From Isochrysis galbana (Eukaryota > Haptophyta > Isochrysidales > Isochrysidaceae), in the NCBI GenBank assembly GCA_018136815.1, contig CM030941.1, positions 1,983,582-2,047,581 of the forward strand: 64,000 nucleotides of DNA, in the 5' to 3' direction. Position numbers and translations under genes: made by a program. The notes below the pieces were generated by a model that was not told the DNA's origin, ran no database searches, and worked only from the letters and a program-made list of their open reading frames with translations. Of the stretch, positions 61,927 to 64,000 are shown one piece after another. The first letter of the stretch is position 1. The number at the start of each line of letters is the position of its first letter.

Positions 61927-62274
61927 CCCCCGACTAAACGGCGAGCTTCCGCATGCATCCGAGGGTTCTCGACCGCTACAAACGGAGCAGTGGCGGAGGC
62001 CATTGACTTGAAGACGCGAGCGGCCGACTCAAGAGCGGCACGACGTCCGGGTTCTTGGGAGAGCCATTGACTGCTGACAGCGGAGAGGTACGTGCAGGGC
62101 GGGTGGGCGATGACTAGGTCCCAACCTAGGTTTTGGACATGAAGCGCGTCGCCTTGGAAGTGGGGCACGTAATCGATCTCGGAAGGATACAAATCGCACG
62201 TAGCTACATCAGCACCGGCGAGTAGGAACATGGAGGAGACGACGCCGCTCGTCTCGCCAACGACGAGAACGCGT
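61688..62274 (-). other. Phage-type DNA cytosine methyltransferase-like domain, copy C
   Basis: Identical in protein sequence to copy B as far as I can compare. A C5 run at 61927-61931 (C6 in B, G6 in the opposite orientation in A) splits the domain between the ENP block (RRLVGG) and the QPW block. Confidence 0.75.
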
Positions 62275-63944
62275 GGTGCGTGACAGCCAGACGTCAGCCC
62301 GTCTTGGACTCGTTGATTCATCTTCGTGAGCTCAGCGCAAAGCTCATCGAAGTGCTTGGGTAGCGCGGCGGCAGGCGAGGCTAGGGTGCCATTGCGAGGC
62401 CGGCGAAGCTCTTGGGCTGCCTCCGTGAGGTGCCGAGGTAATACCACCGCAGAGCCGCTCGCTCGTGCACGAAGAGAGGCGAGAGCGTGGAGAGCGGGTG
62501 ACGGGGTATCATCACGGGTGCCGACATCGGAGTTGTTTTGAGAGGAATCGAAGGACTGGATCGCGGACGCATTGATCGCTGCCACGCGCATGATGGTGGT
62601 GGCAGTGGTATCGAGAGGCAGGCAGTGCTCGGAGGCGGCGACCGGTGGCCGCAGCGACGTAGGACGAATGGAAGAAGACTCGGATATCGACGACGTAGAG
62701 ACGGGCTCGGAGGACGGGATTGACGAAGAAACTCGGAGAAGTGGGGTGTCGGACGGCGGCGACGGACGCCGCGGCCGCGAGACCACCGGTGAGAGACATG
62801 AAGGACATGGCTCAGGGACTCGGTTGGGCTGGCTCAATGGGCGTAGAAGCTCGGTTTGGGAGGCCGCCGTTCCTCGACGTGCAGAGGAGTTGTGGTCACT
62901 CTCCATGGTCACGTCGGAAGAGGAGACGTCGTTGCATTCTGTCGTCGGCGGGGTCGGCGCCGGCGAAAGAAGGGACGTGGCTGTCGTAGAAGCCGGCTGC
63001 GGGAAAGGCTGGGGCCAGGGTGGTGGCTCTGCGGCAGCGGCTGGCGTGGGTAGTGGCCGAAGAGGTTCTGCAATGCGAAGCATTCTTCGGAGGACTTGGC
63101 TCGGGCTAGCGGGTGGATGGACCGCTGAAATTACGGTGGATTCAGACTCGAATTCGGAAGACTCGGCGACTTGAGAGGGGCTAGGAGACGGCTGTTCAAG
63201 CTCCTCCAGGGCTCTCGGTTGATGGGGTGGCGTGGGAACGCCGGTGGTCGACCGCGGACTCCGCGGTGACGTTAATTTGTACTCGGACTCGGACTCGTCG
63301 TTTCTGGCGTGCTGGACGCCAATAACAGGGCTAACTTTCGAAATGGGAACGGACGGGGCCGGCTCAAAGGTGAAGCCCCCTGGCGTCGCAACCGTCGGTG
63401 AGGACGAAGCTGAAGCTTGTGATGACAATAGGGGCACGGTGGCCAGCACCGGTTGGCTCGGTGCGGCCGAAATCTCGGACTCGGTGACGGGCTTGATTAC
63501 GCGGGCTCGGGATGCACTGTCTTGTGCGATTGGACTCGGACTCGGAACGGAAACGGAAGGGATCGGCTCGGCGGCGTGCAGCCTGCTGGAGTGGCAGGCC
63601 GGCTGCGGCGAGACTCGGAACGGTGGCTCGGACAAGGACACAGTGGCTGTCGTCGAGGGCTTCGGCGTCAGCTTGTGTTTGGACTCGATACGCGGTGGCT
63701 CGTGAAACGGGGCTCGGTTGTGGTTGGAATTCTGGAAGTGACCGGAGATTCCAAATGACTCAGACTCGGGGCGCGGAGGACCGAAGGTGAACACTCCCGC
63801 GGAAGGAGTGGTCGTCGGAGGCTCAGTGAGTGGCTGGAGCTCCGTTAATCCTGCGGTCGACCGCGTGGTAGGACTCGGTGACGTTGTAAACTCGGACTCG
63901 GACTCGGACTCGGACTCGGATGGCTCAGAACGGGGTTTGCTCAA
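61923..63944 (-). CDS. Chromovirus Pol, copy C: Ser/Pro/Glu-rich region and N-terminal methyltransferase-like half
   Basis: The frame has 673 codons and corresponds to copy B 51499-53520. (Ser-Glu)n repeats, Pro/Ser-rich spacer, then VLVVGETSGVV, HPPCTYLSAV and VENPRMHAE are present. It ends at the 1-nt run-length difference at 61927-61931. The 5' part lies close to the window edge; the open frame may continue past 64000. Confidence 0.8.
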   Translation of the reverse strand: MSKPRSEPSESESESESEFTTSPSPTTRSTAGLTELQPLTEPPTTTPSAGVFTFGPPRPESESFGISGHFQNSNHNRAPFHEPPRIESKHKLTPKPSTTATVSLSEPPFRVSPQPACHSSRLHAAEPIPSVSVPSPSPIAQDSASRARVIKPVTESEISAAPSQPVLATVPLLSSQASASSSPTVATPGGFTFEPAPSVPISKVSPVIGVQHARNDESESEYKLTSPRSPRSTTGVPTPPHQPRALEELEQPSPSPSQVAESSEFESESTVISAVHPPASPSQVLRRMLRIAEPLRPLPTPAAAAEPPPWPQPFPQPASTTATSLLSPAPTPPTTECNDVSSSDVTMESDHNSSARRGTAASQTELLRPLSQPNRVPEPCPSCLSPVVSRPRRPSPPSDTPLLRVSSSIPSSEPVSTSSISESSSIRPTSLRPPVAASEHCLPLDTTATTIMRVAAINASAIQSFDSSQNNSDVGTRDDTPSPALHALASLRARASGSAVVLPRHLTEAAQELRRPRNGTLASPAAALPKHFDELCAELTKMNQRVQDGLTSGCHAPRVLVVGETSGVVSSMFLLAGADVATCDLYPSEIDYVPHFQGDALHVQNLGWDLVIAHPPCTYLSAVSSQWLSQEPGRRAALESAARVFKSMASATAPFVAVENPRMHAEARRLVGG

Positions 63945-64000
63945 AACAGGCTTGGACTCGGACTCGAAAGAAAGTGGGGAAGAACCGGAGAACTGCGCCT

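Larger units (their letters stand above)
57768..64000 (-). mobile_element. Chromovirus copy C, internal region only, runs off the window
   Basis: It is collinear with copy B 47340-53576. All net indels (4 nt) lie in 57768-58570. From there to the window edge I find only two 1-nt differences in run length (61534-61538 and 61927-61931). It lacks its 3' part (integrase core, chromodomain, 3' LTR), which falls in the gap. Its Gag and 5' LTR would lie beyond 64000. Confidence 0.85.

Noticed and set aside
1-64000. CRISPR arrays, bacterial operons or ribosome-binding sites
   Set aside because: Introns, eukaryotic gene families and retroelements show that this is nuclear eukaryotic DNA; no spacer-repeat array was seen.

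Overview
The window is nuclear DNA from a GC-rich eukaryote. Protein-coding genes carry short spliceosomal introns (about 100-175 bp) whose donor sites read GTGC or even GC (GCGCGC) instead of GTAAGT or GTGAGT. The host genes are a fungal/algal-type elongation factor eEF3, a P-protein/NhaD-type transporter, a septin-like GTPase, a PIF1 helicase, a PtpB-like tyrosine phosphatase and a cupin-DUF952 fusion. Together with a piece of what looks like a polinton-like virus packaging ATPase, they suggest a unicellular alga or related protist (haptophyte, stramenopile or green microalga). The sequence alone does not fix the lineage.

Layout. 1-3.3 kb: LINE and MITE debris, plus an array of AGCT-centred palindromes. 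3.6-5.0 kb: cupin-DUF952 gene (-) and a small acidic hypothetical (-). 5.2-8.2 kb: a LINE scrap, then a probable solo LTR (family X) split by a hAT-like element and by a LINE, each with its own target-site duplication. 8.8-9.8 kb: tyrosine phosphatase (-). 10.8-14.1 kb: eEF3 (+), divergent from it. 14.9-27.8 kb: a fragment (copy D, -) and a 5'-truncated copy (A, +) of a large Ty3/gypsy chromovirus. 28.9-31.7 kb: transporter (+). 32.6-33.9 kb: viral-like ORFs cut off by a MITE. 34.9-36.3 kb: septin-like gene (+). 36.7-37.7 kb: LINE 5' end with a MITE inside it. 38.0-38.8 kb: second X LTR. 39.1-43.5 kb: PIF1 helicase (+). 44.3-57.7 kb: chromovirus copy B (-) with 1.4-kb LTRs. 57.7 kb: a 100-N gap. 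57.8-64.0 kb: copy C (-), which runs off the window.

The most striking feature is the chromovirus. Its Gag and Pol lie in one reading frame split by a single UAG. Between Gag and the protease, all three long copies encode a large Ser/Pro/Glu-rich region followed by a complete phage-type DNA cytosine methyltransferase-like domain with its PPC motif. The same polyprotein ends in an integrase with a C-terminal chromodomain. The element would therefore carry both a candidate DNA-methylation writer and a histone-mark reader. Copies B and C are nearly identical. Their interruptions lie in homopolymer runs that are intact in the sister copy, and indels cluster on both sides of the gap, so some apparent damage is probably assembly error.
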